A DNA stretch of 64,000 nt from Lysinibacillus fusiformis (GCF_003049525.1 NZ_PYWL01000001.1:558001-622000), one strand, 5' to 3'. Counted from the stretch's first letter, positions 8,645 to 18,083 are shown. The notes: a model not told the origin generated them from the letters alone. Translations and numbers: made by a program.

Positions 8645-9093
8645 GAAACCACTCCTATCATCACGAAGATATATTTAATAAGTGCTACGAAAAACGCTGC
8701 TACTACACCAAATAAAACCACTGACCCTGCTAGCTTAAATAAATTACCGCCAACTCCTAATACTAAGCCCTCTGATCTATGCTCGATGGCTGCGGAAATA
8801 ACGGCATTACCAAATCCAGTTACTGGCACTGATGAACCTGCCCCAGCAAATTGACCCATTCTTTTATATAGACCAAGCCCCGTTAGCAACATAGCAAAAA
8901 ATACCATTGTAGCTACGGTTGGATTACCGGCTGTCGCTTCTGTAAAATTGAAGAATATAATATAAAAAAGGGACACAGCTTGGCCAATTGTACAAATAAG
9001 ACCGCCGACAAAAAACGCCTTTGCTATATTCTTTATATATGGAGGCTTTGGTGTCACATTTTGCTCCAACTGCTGATATTGCTCTTTTTCCAT
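8638..9093 (-). CDS. spoVAC: Stage V sporulation protein AC (SpoVAC)
   Basis: A 151-residue integral membrane protein with about four hydrophobic segments and the core QFAGAGSSVPVTGFGNAV. In B. subtilis, SpoVAC behaves as a mechanosensitive channel through which dipicolinic acid leaves the germinating spore. It directly follows the YhcN/YlaJ lipoprotein gene with no gap and overlaps spoVAD. Upstream SpoVAA and SpoVAB, present in the B. subtilis hexacistronic operon, are absent here. Confidence 0.92.
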   Translation of the reverse strand: MEKEQYQQLEQNVTPKPPYIKNIAKAFFVGGLICTIGQAVSLFYIIFFNFTEATAGNPTVATMVFFAMLLTGLGLYKRMGQFAGAGSSVPVTGFGNAVISAAIEHRSEGLVLGVGGNLFKLAGSVVLFGVVAAFFVALIKYIFVMIGVVSW

Positions 9094-9495
9094 TTATGTC
9101 TTCTCCTTTGCTAGCTCTTTAAGTTCTTTAATTTTATCGCTCAATTTATTATCTTCAATCTGATCCTTTTTTATTTTATTGGCTTCATAAAAAATTTTAT
9201 AATCAGCTGAGACAAAAACATCTTTATTTGGATATTTCTCATCAAATTTTTTCTGCAACTTTTTCTCTAACTTAGTCTTTTTCCACTTTTCCCATGGTTT
9301 AATTTGTACTGCAACAAGCATACTATCGTCATAATGGATAACGGTTGATCGTTCCACATAGTCCTCTTCTTTTATAAGGGCTTCGACTTCACTTCCATTT
9401 TGGGATGGACCGTAGACGATAAATTTTTCTTTTTCAGCACAACCATTTAACAGCAAAACGACTAAGAGAGGTAACGTCATTCCAAGTAGCCTCAA
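9094..9495 (-). CDS. YhcN/YlaJ-family sporulation lipoprotein
   Basis: This 133-residue lipoprotein has a signal peptide with lipobox LNGC (lipid-bearing Cys19). The later part (STVIHYDDSMLVAVQIKP... and KKFDEKYPNKDVFVSADY) fits the YhcN/YlaJ pattern of a cell- or spore-membrane lipoprotein. The start is TTG 9495, six bases behind GGAGGG. The gene ends exactly where spoVAC begins, so it is the first gene of the spoVA operon. YhcN in B. subtilis is a forespore inner-membrane lipoprotein of unclear function; the C-terminus here is strongly charged (Lys/Glu/Asp). Confidence 0.75.
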   Translation of the reverse strand: MRLLGMTLPLLVVLLLNGCAEKEKFIVYGPSQNGSEVEALIKEEDYVERSTVIHYDDSMLVAVQIKPWEKWKKTKLEKKLQKKFDEKYPNKDVFVSADYKIFYEANKIKKDQIEDNKLSDKIKELKELAKEKT

Positions 9496-9581
9496 GTTTT
9501 ACCCTCCTTTTCTTTAAAGTTTCTCCACACATAAAAAAACTATTCATAGATACAATAGCCCGAGTCCAAATTTGAAAAGCA

Positions 9582-9590
9582 CATATTGTA
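9582..9590 (+). promoter_or_regulatory. Candidate SigK -10 element for the coat gene
   Basis: CATATTGTA fits the SigK -10 pattern CATANNNTA, 30 bases before the ATG of the CotY/CotZ-like gene. The -35 element of SigK is short (AC) and not diagnostic. Confidence 0.4.
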
Positions 9591-9620
9591 GAAGTAGTAA
9601 CAAGGAAAGGAGGTGACAAT

Positions 9621-10145
9621 ATGGGTTGTGGTAAGCCAACAAATCCTATTGGACCAATCCATTCAGCAGGCTGCGTTTGTGACGTAGTGCGCGCTATTTT
9701 AGATATTCAAAATCAAGCGGTGCGAGATGAGTGTTCTCCATGTACAGCAAACTGTTTCTTAGAACCACTAGGCGGGATTGTTAGTCCTGCTCGCTCTCAA
9801 GCAGATACACGTGTATTTATGTTAATTACAAAAGATGGTACTCCTTTCAAAGCATTCTTTAATTCCCCAACTGCAGATCCTTGTATTTGTACATCCGTAT
9901 TCTTCCGCGTTGAAGATATGTTTGATGAGTGTTGTGCGACTTTACGTGTTTTAGAACCTCTATGTACATTCGATTCTAGTGAAAGTACAGTAGATTTATT
10001 AAGTCGTGACGGCTGTTGCGTAAATATGAAGAAGATCTGTAAAGTGGATGATTGGAACTCAACAGATAGCTGTATTACTGTAGACTTATCTTGCTTCTGC
10101 GCTGTACAATGTATCGCTGATGTTGACTTAGGGATTTGTGACTAA
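9621..10145 (+). CDS. cotZ: Cysteine-rich spore coat/crust protein, CotY/CotZ family
   Basis: The product has 174 residues with 19 cysteines and the conserved CTSVFFRVEDMFDECCATLRV and CITVDLSCFCAVQC regions, which identify the CotY/CotZ/ExsY family. These proteins form disulfide-linked crystalline layers of the spore crust or exosporium base and are made in the mother cell late in sporulation. The ATG follows AAAGGAGGTGA. A SigK-like -10 lies upstream. CotY and CotZ cannot be told apart here. It is convergent with the CotO-like gene, matching the B. subtilis cotOZYXWV neighbourhood. Confidence 0.88.
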   Translation: MGCGKPTNPIGPIHSAGCVCDVVRAILDIQNQAVRDECSPCTANCFLEPLGGIVSPARSQADTRVFMLITKDGTPFKAFFNSPTADPCICTSVFFRVEDMFDECCATLRVLEPLCTFDSSESTVDLLSRDGCCVNMKKICKVDDWNSTDSCITVDLSCFCAVQCIADVDLGICD

Positions 10146-10172
10146 TTTCTTTCACCTTTGACACACACACAT

Positions 10173-10213
10173 AAAAAAAAGTGTACAGCATCCTCTGCTG
10201 TACACTTTTTTTA
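10173..10213. terminator. Bidirectional terminator between cotZ and cotO-like gene
   Basis: A perfect stem (GTGTACAGCA with TGCTGTACAC) is flanked by A8 on one side and T8 on the other, so it works in both directions. Confidence 0.88.
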
Positions 10214-10615
10214 TAATGATGGTAATTGTCTTCCTCGCCAAAGGACTTGTTTTATATCTTCAAAATAAATGATTTCCTGTGTTTTTAATTCTAGTGAGGT
10301 AAGCATTAAAGAATCATTTTGTACATCTGAAGCAGAACCAGTTAATTTTCTACCATCTTTTAAACAAACTAGAAGCGGCTGATAGGCTCGCTGACGAAAT
10401 GGCTTTTCTAAAAATTGAAGTTGTTTTAGTAAATGCGGATCCACTTCCACATCTTTTACAACTTCTTCTTCTTCTTCGTCAACCGTTTCATCTACATAAG
10501 TATTGTCCTTGACGTATACAGATGTACTTTCTTCTAAATCAAGTTCATGCAACACCTTAGAAATATTTAAAAAATACGATGGTGATTTTATAAACAAGCG
10601 TGGTTCTTGACCCAC
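10211..10615 (-). CDS. CotO-like spore coat protein
   Basis: The product is a small protein with an acidic middle (VDETVDEEEEEVV) and a C-terminal beta-rich domain (PLLVCLKDGRKLTGSASDVQ... FEDIKQVLW) resembling the CotO/YjbX coat protein family. B. subtilis CotO helps assemble the outer coat and crust. Convergence with a CotY/CotZ gene supports this. I prefer GTG 10615 because AAAGGGAAGTGA precedes it; an ATG at 10642 is in frame but has no ribosome binding site. It is shorter (134 residues) than B. subtilis CotO (about 227). The match is by pattern and context, so moderate certainty. Confidence 0.6.
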   Translation of the reverse strand: MGQEPRLFIKSPSYFLNISKVLHELDLEESTSVYVKDNTYVDETVDEEEEEVVKDVEVDPHLLKQLQFLEKPFRQRAYQPLLVCLKDGRKLTGSASDVQNDSLMLTSLELKTQEIIYFEDIKQVLWRGRQLPSL

Positions 10616-10667
10616 AATACTCACTTCCCTTTTTCCATACAATATGCGAAAGTAAGTAAATTGGTTC

Positions 10668-12044
10668 TTAGCCTATTTGACTTAAGAAAACTGTTGCTAA
10701 ACCTAAATAAATTAAAATACTTGTAATATCATTTAAAGTTGTAATAAACGGGCCAGAGGCAACAGCTGGGTCAATTTTCAAACGGTGCATTAACAAAGGT
10801 ATAAATGAACCAGCTAATGTCGCAACTAAAATCGAGCCACAAAGTGCAGCACCTACTAACATCCCAAGTACTAGTTCTTGTTTCCAAAAATAAACGATAC
10901 CAATGACAATTAAGCCGCAAACAATTCCTGACATTAAGCCTGTGCCCGCTTCTCGTAGCAGTAATTTTAATTTACTATGTTCTTCTACATCACCTGTAGC
11001 AATACCTCGAATAGCTACGGCCAAAGCTTGTGTTCCACTATTCCCCGATGTTCCTGAAATCAACGGAATAAAGACTGCCAATAAGGCCACCTTATCTAAA
11101 GTATCCTCAAATTGCCCCATTAAATTGGCTGTTAGCATACCTAAAAACAGGAGTACCACCAACCATGGCAAACGTTTTCTGGCAGCTTGGAGTGGTGTGA
11201 CATCAAATTTATCCATATCGGAAATACCGGCTAACTTAGAGTAATCCTCAGATGCCTCTTCATCAATAACGTCGATAATATCATCGACGGTAATAATCCC
11301 AAGTAATTCACCTTTATCATCAATAACAGGTGTCGCTAAGAAATTATAATCTTTCATTATATGTGCAACTTCCTCTTGGTCATCTCCTACATGTACCATA
11401 ACGACACGTTCATTCATAATTGAACGAATAAGTGTATCCTCTTCGGCAATAATTAAATCTCTTAATGAAATAACACCCGTCAAACGGTGCTTTTCATCTA
11501 CTACGAAAATATAATAAATGGTCTCAGCATCCGGTGCCTCTTTACGTAAAATGGCCATTGCTGAACGCACTGTAGAGTTTTCTGGAATAGCGACATATTC
11601 AGTTGTCATAATGGACCCAGCTGTATATTCATCATAGCTTAGTAGCTCATTAATTTCTTCAGCCGTTTCCTCATCCATCATTTCCAGATAACTTTCACGT
11701 TGTTCCATATCCAGTTCATTTAAAACATCGGCTGCATCATCTGCATACATATGAGAAAGCATTTCTGCCCCATAAGATGGATCCATTTCAGCTAGATATG
11801 CTTTATACTCATCATCTTCAATCTCGATTGCCTCAAAAATATCAGCCATTTCTGTTGGAGACAAGAACGAATAGATGATCTTCCTTATATCAGGTTCCAC
11901 CTTTTCGTAAAACGTTGCCTGATCATATGGATGAAGTTCTAAAAACTCATCACGGAATGCGTCAATATTATGTGCTTCGAGCATGCCTCGTAAATGTGCT
12001 TCGTCAAATTGCACATCATCCTTTTCATTTCTATCCTCTATCAT
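10668..12044 (-). CDS. mgtE: Magnesium transporter MgtE
   Basis: A 458-residue MgtE-type Mg2+ channel. Residues about 10-135 form the acidic helical N domain, about 137-260 hold two CBS domains that sense cytoplasmic Mg2+, and about 285-458 contain five transmembrane helices with the pore motif PLISGTSGNSGTQALAV. This is the normal length and order. ATG 12044 follows GGAAGGAGGGG. I looked for an M-box Mg2+ riboswitch in the 285-base leader and did not find one; a SigA-like promoter and a small hairpin (TTACGG/CCGTAA, 12078-12094) are seen instead. Confidence 0.95.
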   Translation of the reverse strand: MIEDRNEKDDVQFDEAHLRGMLEAHNIDAFRDEFLELHPYDQATFYEKVEPDIRKIIYSFLSPTEMADIFEAIEIEDDEYKAYLAEMDPSYGAEMLSHMYADDAADVLNELDMEQRESYLEMMDEETAEEINELLSYDEYTAGSIMTTEYVAIPENSTVRSAMAILRKEAPDAETIYYIFVVDEKHRLTGVISLRDLIIAEEDTLIRSIMNERVVMVHVGDDQEEVAHIMKDYNFLATPVIDDKGELLGIITVDDIIDVIDEEASEDYSKLAGISDMDKFDVTPLQAARKRLPWLVVLLFLGMLTANLMGQFEDTLDKVALLAVFIPLISGTSGNSGTQALAVAIRGIATGDVEEHSKLKLLLREAGTGLMSGIVCGLIVIGIVYFWKQELVLGMLVGAALCGSILVATLAGSFIPLLMHRLKIDPAVASGPFITTLNDITSILIYLGLATVFLSQIG

Positions 12045-12108
12045 GCTTGTCCCCTCCTTCCGAGCTATCCATCATTATTACGGGCAATGCCGTAAATCTA
12101 CCTTCTAT

Positions 12109-12137
12109 ATAATAGAGCGAATTATACCCTTCTGCAA
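12109..12137 (-). promoter_or_regulatory. Candidate SigA promoter of mgtE
   Basis: On the minus strand, TTGCAG (12132-12137) and TATTAT (12109-12114) are 17 bases apart, about 65 bases before the mgtE start. Confidence 0.5.
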
Positions 12138-12284
12138 ACCCTTTTTTGTTTATTTCCACGAGGATTTACATGCCCTTCAATATAATGGTATTCCTTCCTA
12201 AAAAAACGTGACGTTTTCACTATACCCTATATTTGTACTTGTCAAATGAACAAGGTGTAAAGAACACTTTATTTACTATCAAAA

Positions 12285-12326
12285 ATGATAAGGAGATGCC
12301 CGTCGTGCGAACATCTCCTTATCATA
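12285..12326 (-). terminator. Terminator of the relQ-nadK-yjbO operon
   Basis: A 14-bp stem (ATGATAAGGAGATG with CATCTCCTTATCAT) is followed on the minus strand by T5. Confidence 0.85.
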
Positions 12327-12329
12327 ATA

Positions 12330-13247
12330 TTAAGCGGAAGATCCTTTAAGCAAATTTTGCATATCTTCATTAAGCATACTTGTGAACTGCAAATGTTCAC
12401 TTGTTAAGGGATGTGTCATATTTAAGGACACACAATGTAGTGCCTGACGGTCCATATGAAGTCGACTTCCTCCATAAAGTTCATCACCAACAAGTGGATG
12501 ACCTAAAGACGACATATGTACACGAATTTGATGTGTACGTCCTGTATGCAATTTAAGAGCTACATGTGTCATCGGTTCATCCCCTAAATAAAAACGTTGG
12601 ATGACGGTTACATCTGTATGAGCATATTGCCCATCCTCACGTACTTCTCGCTCAATAATGCTTGTTGCTTTACGCCCAATAGGTGCCACGATTGATTGGC
12701 TATCCTGGTCAACATGTCCGTGGACAATTGCCTCATATTGCCTTGAAATCTCCCCATTACGCTGAGCCAAGCCTGTTAAATGATGAATATGTGCATGCTT
12801 GGCAATACAGAGTAAACCTGAAGTATCTCGGTCAAGTCTCGTTACAATATGAGCAGTGGACGCTAATCCTTGCTGCTCAAAGTAGCCACAAACTAGATTG
12901 GCAACACTATTGGTTGGGTGTTCACGTGAGGGAATCGTACTTTGGTGAGCTGGTTTATTTAACACCAAGATTGTATCATCTTCATATACAATAGCCAAAT
13001 CGCCATGCTCGATCATGAGCCCCTCACTCTTTTCCTCAGGAGGAAATGTCACTTCCACACAATCATCAACTTGAAGAGCATATCTCACATTACGTTCGAT
13101 CCCATTCACCGTTAATAATCCCCCATCGAACTTTATAGCTGTTAATGCTCGCTTAGATATACGCCATTCTTGTAGAGCTTCTCGTAATAATTGGCCTTCT
13201 TTCTTAGCCATAAAGCGCAATGTAAATCTTGTATCCATCTTACTCAT
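12330..13247 (-). CDS. yjbO: RluD/RluA-type RNA pseudouridine synthase (YjbO)
   Basis: This RluA-family enzyme converts uridine to pseudouridine in RNA. The catalytic region [18 protein letters not shown] carries the nucleophilic Asp, and [11 protein letters not shown] is the second family motif. An S4-like RNA-binding segment precedes it ([20 protein letters not shown]). I chose ATG 13247, which overlaps the nadK stop by 8 bases; a longer in-frame extension would read through nadK. The product is 305 residues, the usual size. It is the last gene of the relQ-nadK-yjbO operon, as in B. subtilis yjbMNO. The exact target uridines are unknown. Confidence 0.88.
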   Translation of the reverse strand: MSKMDTRFTLRFMAKKEGQLLREALQEWRISKRALTAIKFDGGLLTVNGIERNVRYALQVDDCVEVTFPPEEKSEGLMIEHGDLAIVYEDDTILVLNKPAHQSTIPSREHPTNSVANLVCGYFEQQGLASTAHIVTRLDRDTSGLLCIAKHAHIHHLTGLAQRNGEISRQYEAIVHGHVDQDSQSIVAPIGRKATSIIEREVREDGQYAHTDVTVIQRFYLGDEPMTHVALKLHTGRTHQIRVHMSSLGHPLVGDELYGGSRLHMDRQALHCVSLNMTHPLTSEHLQFTSMLNEDMQNLLKGSSA

Positions 13248-14034
13248 TTGCAACGAAAGATTCATGCACACGTTCCCAAAATGGGAATGGACGGAAACGT
13301 GCGAAACGTACCCTTTCATTAGCCACGTTAAATACAATTGCCTTTACATCACCCTGTGTAATTTGTAAATGGTCCACAGTCATATTAAAGTTTTGTTCAT
13401 TTACTGGACGTAAAACACAATGATGGTGGGCGGGTAAAATTAATGGAGAACCAACTGTCCTAAATACACGATTATTAATCGATGCAATTTCTGTAATTTG
13501 AAGTGCTGCTAAAGTTGGATGGATGATTGCTCCTCCAAGCGCTTTATTGTAGGCTGTACTTCCAGAAGGAGTTGACACACAAAGACCATCTCCTCTGAAA
13601 CGCTCGAATTGATTGCCATTTAACTCAACGTCCATTACCAGTGTGACATCTGGCGATTTAACTGTTGCCTCGTTTAAAGCTAGATACGTATTTGATTCTG
13701 CATTATGATGCTCCACCTTCACTTCTAACAGCGGATATTCCACCACATTAAAATCCTTTTTAGCAATGGACAAAACTAATTTTTCTAATTCTGAAGGCTT
13801 CCAGTCTGCATAAAAACCTAGGTGTCCTGTATGGATGCCGACAAATGCCACTTGATCTAATAAATGAGAATATCGATGAAAGGCATGTAAAAGCGTTCCA
13901 TCTCCACCTATAGAGACAACAATTTCTGGTGCTTCCTCATCATACGTTAAGCCAAAATCCTGTAAGTAGGTTTTAGCTAGCTCCATTAGCTCATTGGATT
14001 GTGCATCTCGACGTGATTGAATCGCAAATTTCAT
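13240..14034 (-). CDS. nadK: NAD kinase
   Basis: This 264-residue ATP-NAD kinase makes NADP from NAD. Signature motifs are present: [13 protein letters not shown] near residue 41 (phosphate binding), the NE motif in ALNEATVK, and [17 protein letters not shown] (substrate loop). Start and stop overlap neighbours (ATGA with relQ, 8 bases with yjbO), so it is translationally coupled in the operon. Equivalent to B. subtilis YjbN/PpnKA. Confidence 0.95.
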   Translation of the reverse strand: MKFAIQSRRDAQSNELMELAKTYLQDFGLTYDEEAPEIVVSIGGDGTLLHAFHRYSHLLDQVAFVGIHTGHLGFYADWKPSELEKLVLSIAKKDFNVVEYPLLEVKVEHHNAESNTYLALNEATVKSPDVTLVMDVELNGNQFERFRGDGLCVSTPSGSTAYNKALGGAIIHPTLAALQITEIASINNRVFRTVGSPLILPAHHHCVLRPVNEQNFNMTVDHLQITQGDVKAIVFNVANERVRFARFRPFPFWERVHESFVANE

Positions 14035-14702
14035 TGTGAGTCACGCTCCTTCTCCGATAGTAAATTAGGATTCGATGCTTCCTTGTATTCGCTGAAATAC
14101 GCCTGTGCTTCTTGAATTTCACTACGAATAGATGACATTTCCTCATCTAAGCGAAATGCCGCCTCAGCCGCACTTTGCAAGCGATTTTTTATTTCCTCTG
14201 GGAACATGCCCTTATATTTATAATTTAAAGAGTGCTCAATAGATGCCCAAAAATTCATAGCGAGTGTTCGTATTTGGATTTCGGCTAACACTACCTTTTT
14301 CCCCTGAATCGTTTCAACAGGGTATTCAACAATCATATGGTAGGAGCGATAACCACTTGGCTTATTATGTGTAATATAATCGCGTTCTTCCACTACACGC
14401 ATATCTTTTCGTTGACGAATAAGCTCCGTTACTGTAGCAATATCATCAACAAATTGACACATAATTCGAAGACCGGCAATATCACCGAGTTCATCACCAA
14501 GTTGTTTAGATGGCTCAAAAGCTAACCCTTTTTCCAATGTTTTATCATATATACTTGCTAAGGGCTTTACACGACCTGTTACAAATTCGATAGGTGAATT
14601 GGCATTAACAATACCGAATTGCGAACGCATGCCCTTTAATTTTACTTTTAGTTCATCTACTGCTTGTTTATAAGGACTTAAAAATATTTCCCATTGTCCC
14701 AT
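14031..14702 (-). CDS. relQ: Small alarmone synthetase (p)ppGpp synthase SasB/RelQ
   Basis: A single-domain (p)ppGpp synthetase without hydrolase or regulatory domains, 223 residues. The synthetase core is visible in [16 protein letters not shown], the G-loop region [14 protein letters not shown] and [26 protein letters not shown]. It transfers pyrophosphate from ATP to GDP/GTP, raising alarmone levels. The ATG at 14702 follows GGGAGG. RelQ-type enzymes form tetramers. It leads the operon with nadK and yjbO, as B. subtilis YjbM does. Confidence 0.93.
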   Translation of the reverse strand: MGQWEIFLSPYKQAVDELKVKLKGMRSQFGIVNANSPIEFVTGRVKPLASIYDKTLEKGLAFEPSKQLGDELGDIAGLRIMCQFVDDIATVTELIRQRKDMRVVEERDYITHNKPSGYRSYHMIVEYPVETIQGKKVVLAEIQIRTLAMNFWASIEHSLNYKYKGMFPEEIKNRLQSAAEAAFRLDEEMSSIRSEIQEAQAYFSEYKEASNPNLLSEKERDSQ

Positions 14703-14755
14703 CACAAAAACCTCCCGACATTCGGTATCGAACACCGTCTGTTCGTTTTGTCTTT

Positions 14756-15139
14756 CTATTCAGCGAGAATTGCCTTGAAGTGTTGTTCCACTGTTTGGAC
14801 AAATTCTGCCCCGTAATTGTAATTTCCTTCAATATTATACACGAGCATTTCCAATTCATCGTAGAAATTTGTAAGCTCGATTGCTTCTTCACTTATTCGT
14901 AGTATTGGATCTTTCTTTTTTTGTAAAATATGTACAAGATTCTCCCAACTACTCGGTGGAAAACGCAAGTAATGATAGTCTTCGCCTGCATCCAGTAGAT
15001 AAATAAATGCAAAATCATCTGAATCTGCAATAAGTTGTCCAGCAGGTTTTAACTGTAAATTTACTTCATTGTCGTTTAAACTAAAATGAAGTTGATCTTG
15101 TTCAAAATTCGATGTTTCTATTGTATAAATTTTACGCAC
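14756..15139 (-). CDS. yjbL: UPF0738 family protein YjbL
   Basis: A 127-residue soluble protein of the UPF0738/YjbL family, function unknown. No catalytic motif is apparent; the sequence is acidic with several aromatic residues (DAGEDYHYLRFPPSSWENLV). The GTG start at 15139 follows AAAAGGGGA. It lies upstream of relQ in the same direction, and the order yjbK-yjbL-yjbM is the same as in B. subtilis, which supports the assignment. Confidence 0.75.
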   Translation of the reverse strand: MRKIYTIETSNFEQDQLHFSLNDNEVNLQLKPAGQLIADSDDFAFIYLLDAGEDYHYLRFPPSSWENLVHILQKKKDPILRISEEAIELTNFYDELEMLVYNIEGNYNYGAEFVQTVEQHFKAILAE

Positions 15140-15266
15140 GTGCGGTTCCCCTTTTCGTTGTACTCTTCCTCTTATTTTAGCACAGAGGGTAAATAGTTGC
15201 AGTGTGTAAATGTTAAATCAAGCGAAACAGCGAATGAAAAATAAAAAAATAAATAGGTGAATATAA

Positions 15267-15854
15267 ATGACACAAGAAATTGAAATCGAGTTTAAAAATC
15301 TCCTAACTAAACATCAATACGAGCAACTATTACAAGATTTCCACATTCGTAATAATGCTATTCATCGTCAAACAAATCATTATTTCGACACACCTACTCA
15401 TGCGATTCGCAAGCTACAAAGTGGACTGCGCATTAGGCAAATCGGTGAATATTATGAATGTACACTGAAAGAAAAAAATGCTGAGCATGCTCACCTTGAA
15501 ACTACGGACCCATTAACAGCAGATCAAGCTCAGAAAATGCTGGAGGGCGAAGGCTTTTTTGCTCAAGAGGTTGCCAAAAAACTTGCCCTTCATGGCATTC
15601 CCTTAGACCAATTACGGGTGTTTGGCTCACTTACTACAGATCGTGTCGAAATTCCATATAAAGAGGGGCTTCTTGTTTTTGACCATTCTTACTATTTGCA
15701 GTGCGACGATTATGAGGTAGAATATGAAGCAAAAGATGCCATAAAAGGAAAAGCAATCTTCGACGAATTTTTACAACAATATGGTATTCCAAAGCAGGAA
15801 ACTGATAAGAAAATCGCCCGCTTTATGAAGGCTTTACAGCAGCAAAATTTATAA
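15267..15854 (+). CDS. yjbK: CYTH-domain protein YjbK (putative triphosphatase)
   Basis: This 195-residue protein carries the CYTH signature ExExK at its N-terminus (EIEIEFKN) and the basic and acidic residues of the triphosphate tunnel (SGLRIRQIG, YECTLKEK, VEYEAKD). CYTH proteins hydrolyse triphosphates such as inorganic tripolyphosphate or thiamine triphosphate, or make cAMP. The substrate in this family is not settled. It is divergent from the yjbL-relQ operon and followed by yjbJ. It is often found near alarmone and NAD kinase genes. Confidence 0.85.
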   Translation: MTQEIEIEFKNLLTKHQYEQLLQDFHIRNNAIHRQTNHYFDTPTHAIRKLQSGLRIRQIGEYYECTLKEKNAEHAHLETTDPLTADQAQKMLEGEGFFAQEVAKKLALHGIPLDQLRVFGSLTTDRVEIPYKEGLLVFDHSYYLQCDDYEVEYEAKDAIKGKAIFDEFLQQYGIPKQETDKKIARFMKALQQQNL

Positions 15855-15882
15855 TAGTATAAAAAGAAAGGTGACTAACTTC

Positions 15883-16650
15883 TTGGATATTCAATCACTA
15901 AGATCTTTAATGGAGATTCAAGCATTACAAACACTTGGATCGACAGATGGTTCATCCACAAACGCTTTGACAGACAATCAATCTATTTTCTCTGACATGA
16001 TGAATGAATTATTAGGGGATGCTTCAACTGCCAGCAATGCCAAGCTTTCTAGCTTACTAGGTTTAGGCACAGCAAACGCTGATATCTTCAATCAGTTAGC
16101 TAATACTTCAGAAGGCACGCTTGAATCATTGTTATACAAAGGTTCTAATGCTGTGTACATTCCTGAATCCGTTAAGCAGGCATTAACAAGCTCTTATGAG
16201 CATACAAAACTTGATTCCTATGTTTCAGATAATGTGATTGGCTCAACTGCCTATGCAAACTCCTTGGCAGGAGCAGATCAATATGCTGCTATTATCGAAA
16301 AGGCCTCAGCAACCTATGGTGTACCTGAGAAGCTTATTGCAGCCGTTATAAAACAAGAATCTAATTTTAATCCATCTGTAGTTAGTCATGCAGGAGCCCA
16401 AGGCTTGATGCAATTAATGCCTCAAACAGCACAGTATCTAGGAGTTACCAATGCTTTTGATCCAGAACAAAATATTATGGCTGGGGCAAAATATTTGCGC
16501 CAAATGCTAGATAAGTTTAATAATGATCCTACACTAGCATTAGCAGCCTATAATGCTGGCGCTTCTCGTGTCACAAAATATGGAGGCATCCCTCCTTTCA
16601 AAGAAACACAGAATTATGTCAAAAAAGTAATGAATTACTTCACCGTGTAA
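15883..16650 (+). CDS. yjbJ: Lytic transglycosylase YjbJ (SLT domain)
   Basis: Residues about 135-255 form a soluble-lytic-transglycosylase (lysozyme-like) domain that cleaves peptidoglycan. The catalytic Glu is in AAVIKQESNFNPS; GAQGLMQLMPQTAQYLG and ALAAYNAGASRV are the other hallmark motifs. Residues 1-130 are low complexity, Ser/Asn/Thr-rich, with no clear signal peptide. I chose TTG 15883 behind AGAAAGGTGA; the upstream GTG lies inside that ribosome binding site. It follows yjbK by 28 bases. How the protein is exported is not visible. Confidence 0.88.
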   Translation: MDIQSLRSLMEIQALQTLGSTDGSSTNALTDNQSIFSDMMNELLGDASTASNAKLSSLLGLGTANADIFNQLANTSEGTLESLLYKGSNAVYIPESVKQALTSSYEHTKLDSYVSDNVIGSTAYANSLAGADQYAAIIEKASATYGVPEKLIAAVIKQESNFNPSVVSHAGAQGLMQLMPQTAQYLGVTNAFDPEQNIMAGAKYLRQMLDKFNNDPTLALAAYNAGASRVTKYGGIPPFKETQNYVKKVMNYFTV

Positions 16651-16682
16651 TCGCATTATTCTTACTATCTATCTATTTTCCA

Positions 16683-16717
16683 ACAAATTTCACCCTCTGT
16701 GGTGAAATTTGTGCTTT
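16683..16717 (+). terminator. Terminator after yjbJ
   Basis: The stem ACAAATTTCACC / GGTGAAATTTGT is followed by a short T-run. Confidence 0.75.
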
Positions 16718-16866
16718 TATAGCGAACAACAATTCGAAAGAGCTCTTTATTTGTGAAAACGAAAAGACGTTGATAGAATGAAGGTAGTCACAAGAAATTC
16801 ACATTTTAATGACGGAGTATGTAAATGGTACTTTACGATATAAAGAATTAAAGGAGCATATAACTT

Positions 16867-17274
16867 ATGAGTCGAAAATACACTGTTCCTTATGAGGAGC
16901 TGGGGGCTGAAAAACTGGCAGAGCTTATTCATGCATTCTATAAAAGAGTTGCTCAGCATCCTGATCTTATTCCAATCTTTCCAGAGGATTTAACAGAGAC
17001 AGCCCGTAAGCAAATTCAATTTCAAACACAGTATTTAGGTGGACCAAATCTCTTTACTGAAGAACATGGACATCCAATGATGCGTGCACGTCATATGAAT
17101 TTTCCGATTACACCAGATCGCGCACAAGCTTGGCTGGAATGTATGTCAGAAGCTATGGATGAAGTAGGTTTGGAAGGGAAGTTCCGTGAAACTTATTATC
17201 AACGTTTAGTATTAACAGCTCATCACATGGTTAATACGCCTAATGACGATGAGGGGGAATTGTTACGTGAATAA
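16867..17274 (+). CDS. yjbI: Truncated hemoglobin, group II (YjbI)
   Basis: A 135-residue 2-on-2 globin. The proximal His is in RARHMNFPI (HisF8) and Trp in AQAWLECM corresponds to TrpG8, typical of group II (trHbO). Such globins bind oxygen or nitric oxide and can have peroxidase activity. The gene overlaps spxH by 8 bases, as in the B. subtilis yjbIH arrangement, linking a redox-active globin to the Spx thiol-stress pathway. Confidence 0.92.
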   Translation: MSRKYTVPYEELGAEKLAELIHAFYKRVAQHPDLIPIFPEDLTETARKQIQFQTQYLGGPNLFTEEHGHPMMRARHMNFPITPDRAQAWLECMSEAMDEVGLEGKFRETYYQRLVLTAHHMVNTPNDDEGELLRE

Positions 17275-18076
17275 TATTCAAATGCTACAAGAACCAACGC
17301 CAACGATTTCTACTGCCAATAAGCCTATTGAATTGTATATTTTCGTAGATCCACTTTGTCCTGAAGCTTTTAGTATTCAAGCTGTACTTCGTAAATTACA
17401 GCTTGAATACAACCATTACTTCACTTGGCGTTTTGTTCTAAGCACTGAGCTTACTTCTTTAAACTGCTTAAGCAAGCGTGTAAAGGGTTGTATATCAGGC
17501 ATAGAGCTAGATATTAATCATCCTGTATTACCTTCTATCGCTATTAAAGCGGCCGAATTACAGGGCAAACGCGCAGGTGCACGATATTTATCGAAATTAC
17601 AAGAATATGTATTACTAAGCCATCAAGATGTAAACTCCTATGCTACTCTTTTAAAGATCGCAGAGGATATTCAACTAGATATGAATGAATTTACCGTTGA
17701 CTTCGGCTCAAAGGAAGCAGCACGAGCTTTCCAATGTGATTTATACATTAAACGTGAAATGGAAGTTGACGAAGTCCCAAGTATCGTATTTTTCAATGAA
17801 TGTATAGAAGATGAGGGACTAAAGGTTAGTGGTAGCTATGCCTATGAAGTTTATGAACATATTTTAGAAGAAATGCTCAATGAGCAGCTTGTACGTCAGC
17901 CTTTACCATCAATAGAGGACTTATTTTCAAAATTCCATACACTTTCTACAAATGAAATAGCATTTATCTATTCATTAACAGAACAAGCAGCCGAACGTGA
18001 ACTAAAGAAACGTATGCTGCAACAAAAGATTGAACGAATCCAGACAACTCACGCTACATTATGGCGTCTTAAATAA
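17267..18076 (+). CDS. spxH: ClpXP adaptor SpxH (YjbH)
   Basis: SpxH is a DsbA/thioredoxin-like adaptor that binds Spx and delivers it to ClpXP for degradation, keeping thiol-stress genes off. The N-terminal IELYIFVDPLCPEAF marks the thioredoxin-like fold; here the site reads C-P-E-A, not a CxxC pair. The start is GTG 17267 behind GAGGGGG and overlaps yjbI. The 269-residue length is close to B. subtilis YjbH (about 275-300). Its substrate Spx is encoded 5 kb away in this window. Confidence 0.9.
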   Translation: MNNIQMLQEPTPTISTANKPIELYIFVDPLCPEAFSIQAVLRKLQLEYNHYFTWRFVLSTELTSLNCLSKRVKGCISGIELDINHPVLPSIAIKAAELQGKRAGARYLSKLQEYVLLSHQDVNSYATLLKIAEDIQLDMNEFTVDFGSKEAARAFQCDLYIKREMEVDEVPSIVFFNECIEDEGLKVSGSYAYEVYEHILEEMLNEQLVRQPLPSIEDLFSKFHTLSTNEIAFIYSLTEQAAERELKKRMLQQKIERIQTTHATLWRLK

Positions 18077-18083
18077 TACACGT

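Noticed and set aside
8627..8854. Plus-strand frame over spoVAC
   Set aside because: It overlaps the well-supported spoVAC on the other strand and has no ribosome binding site.
12045..12284. Possible M-box Mg2+ riboswitch before mgtE
   Set aside because: None of the conserved M-box elements is visible in the leader; only a promoter and one small hairpin are seen.
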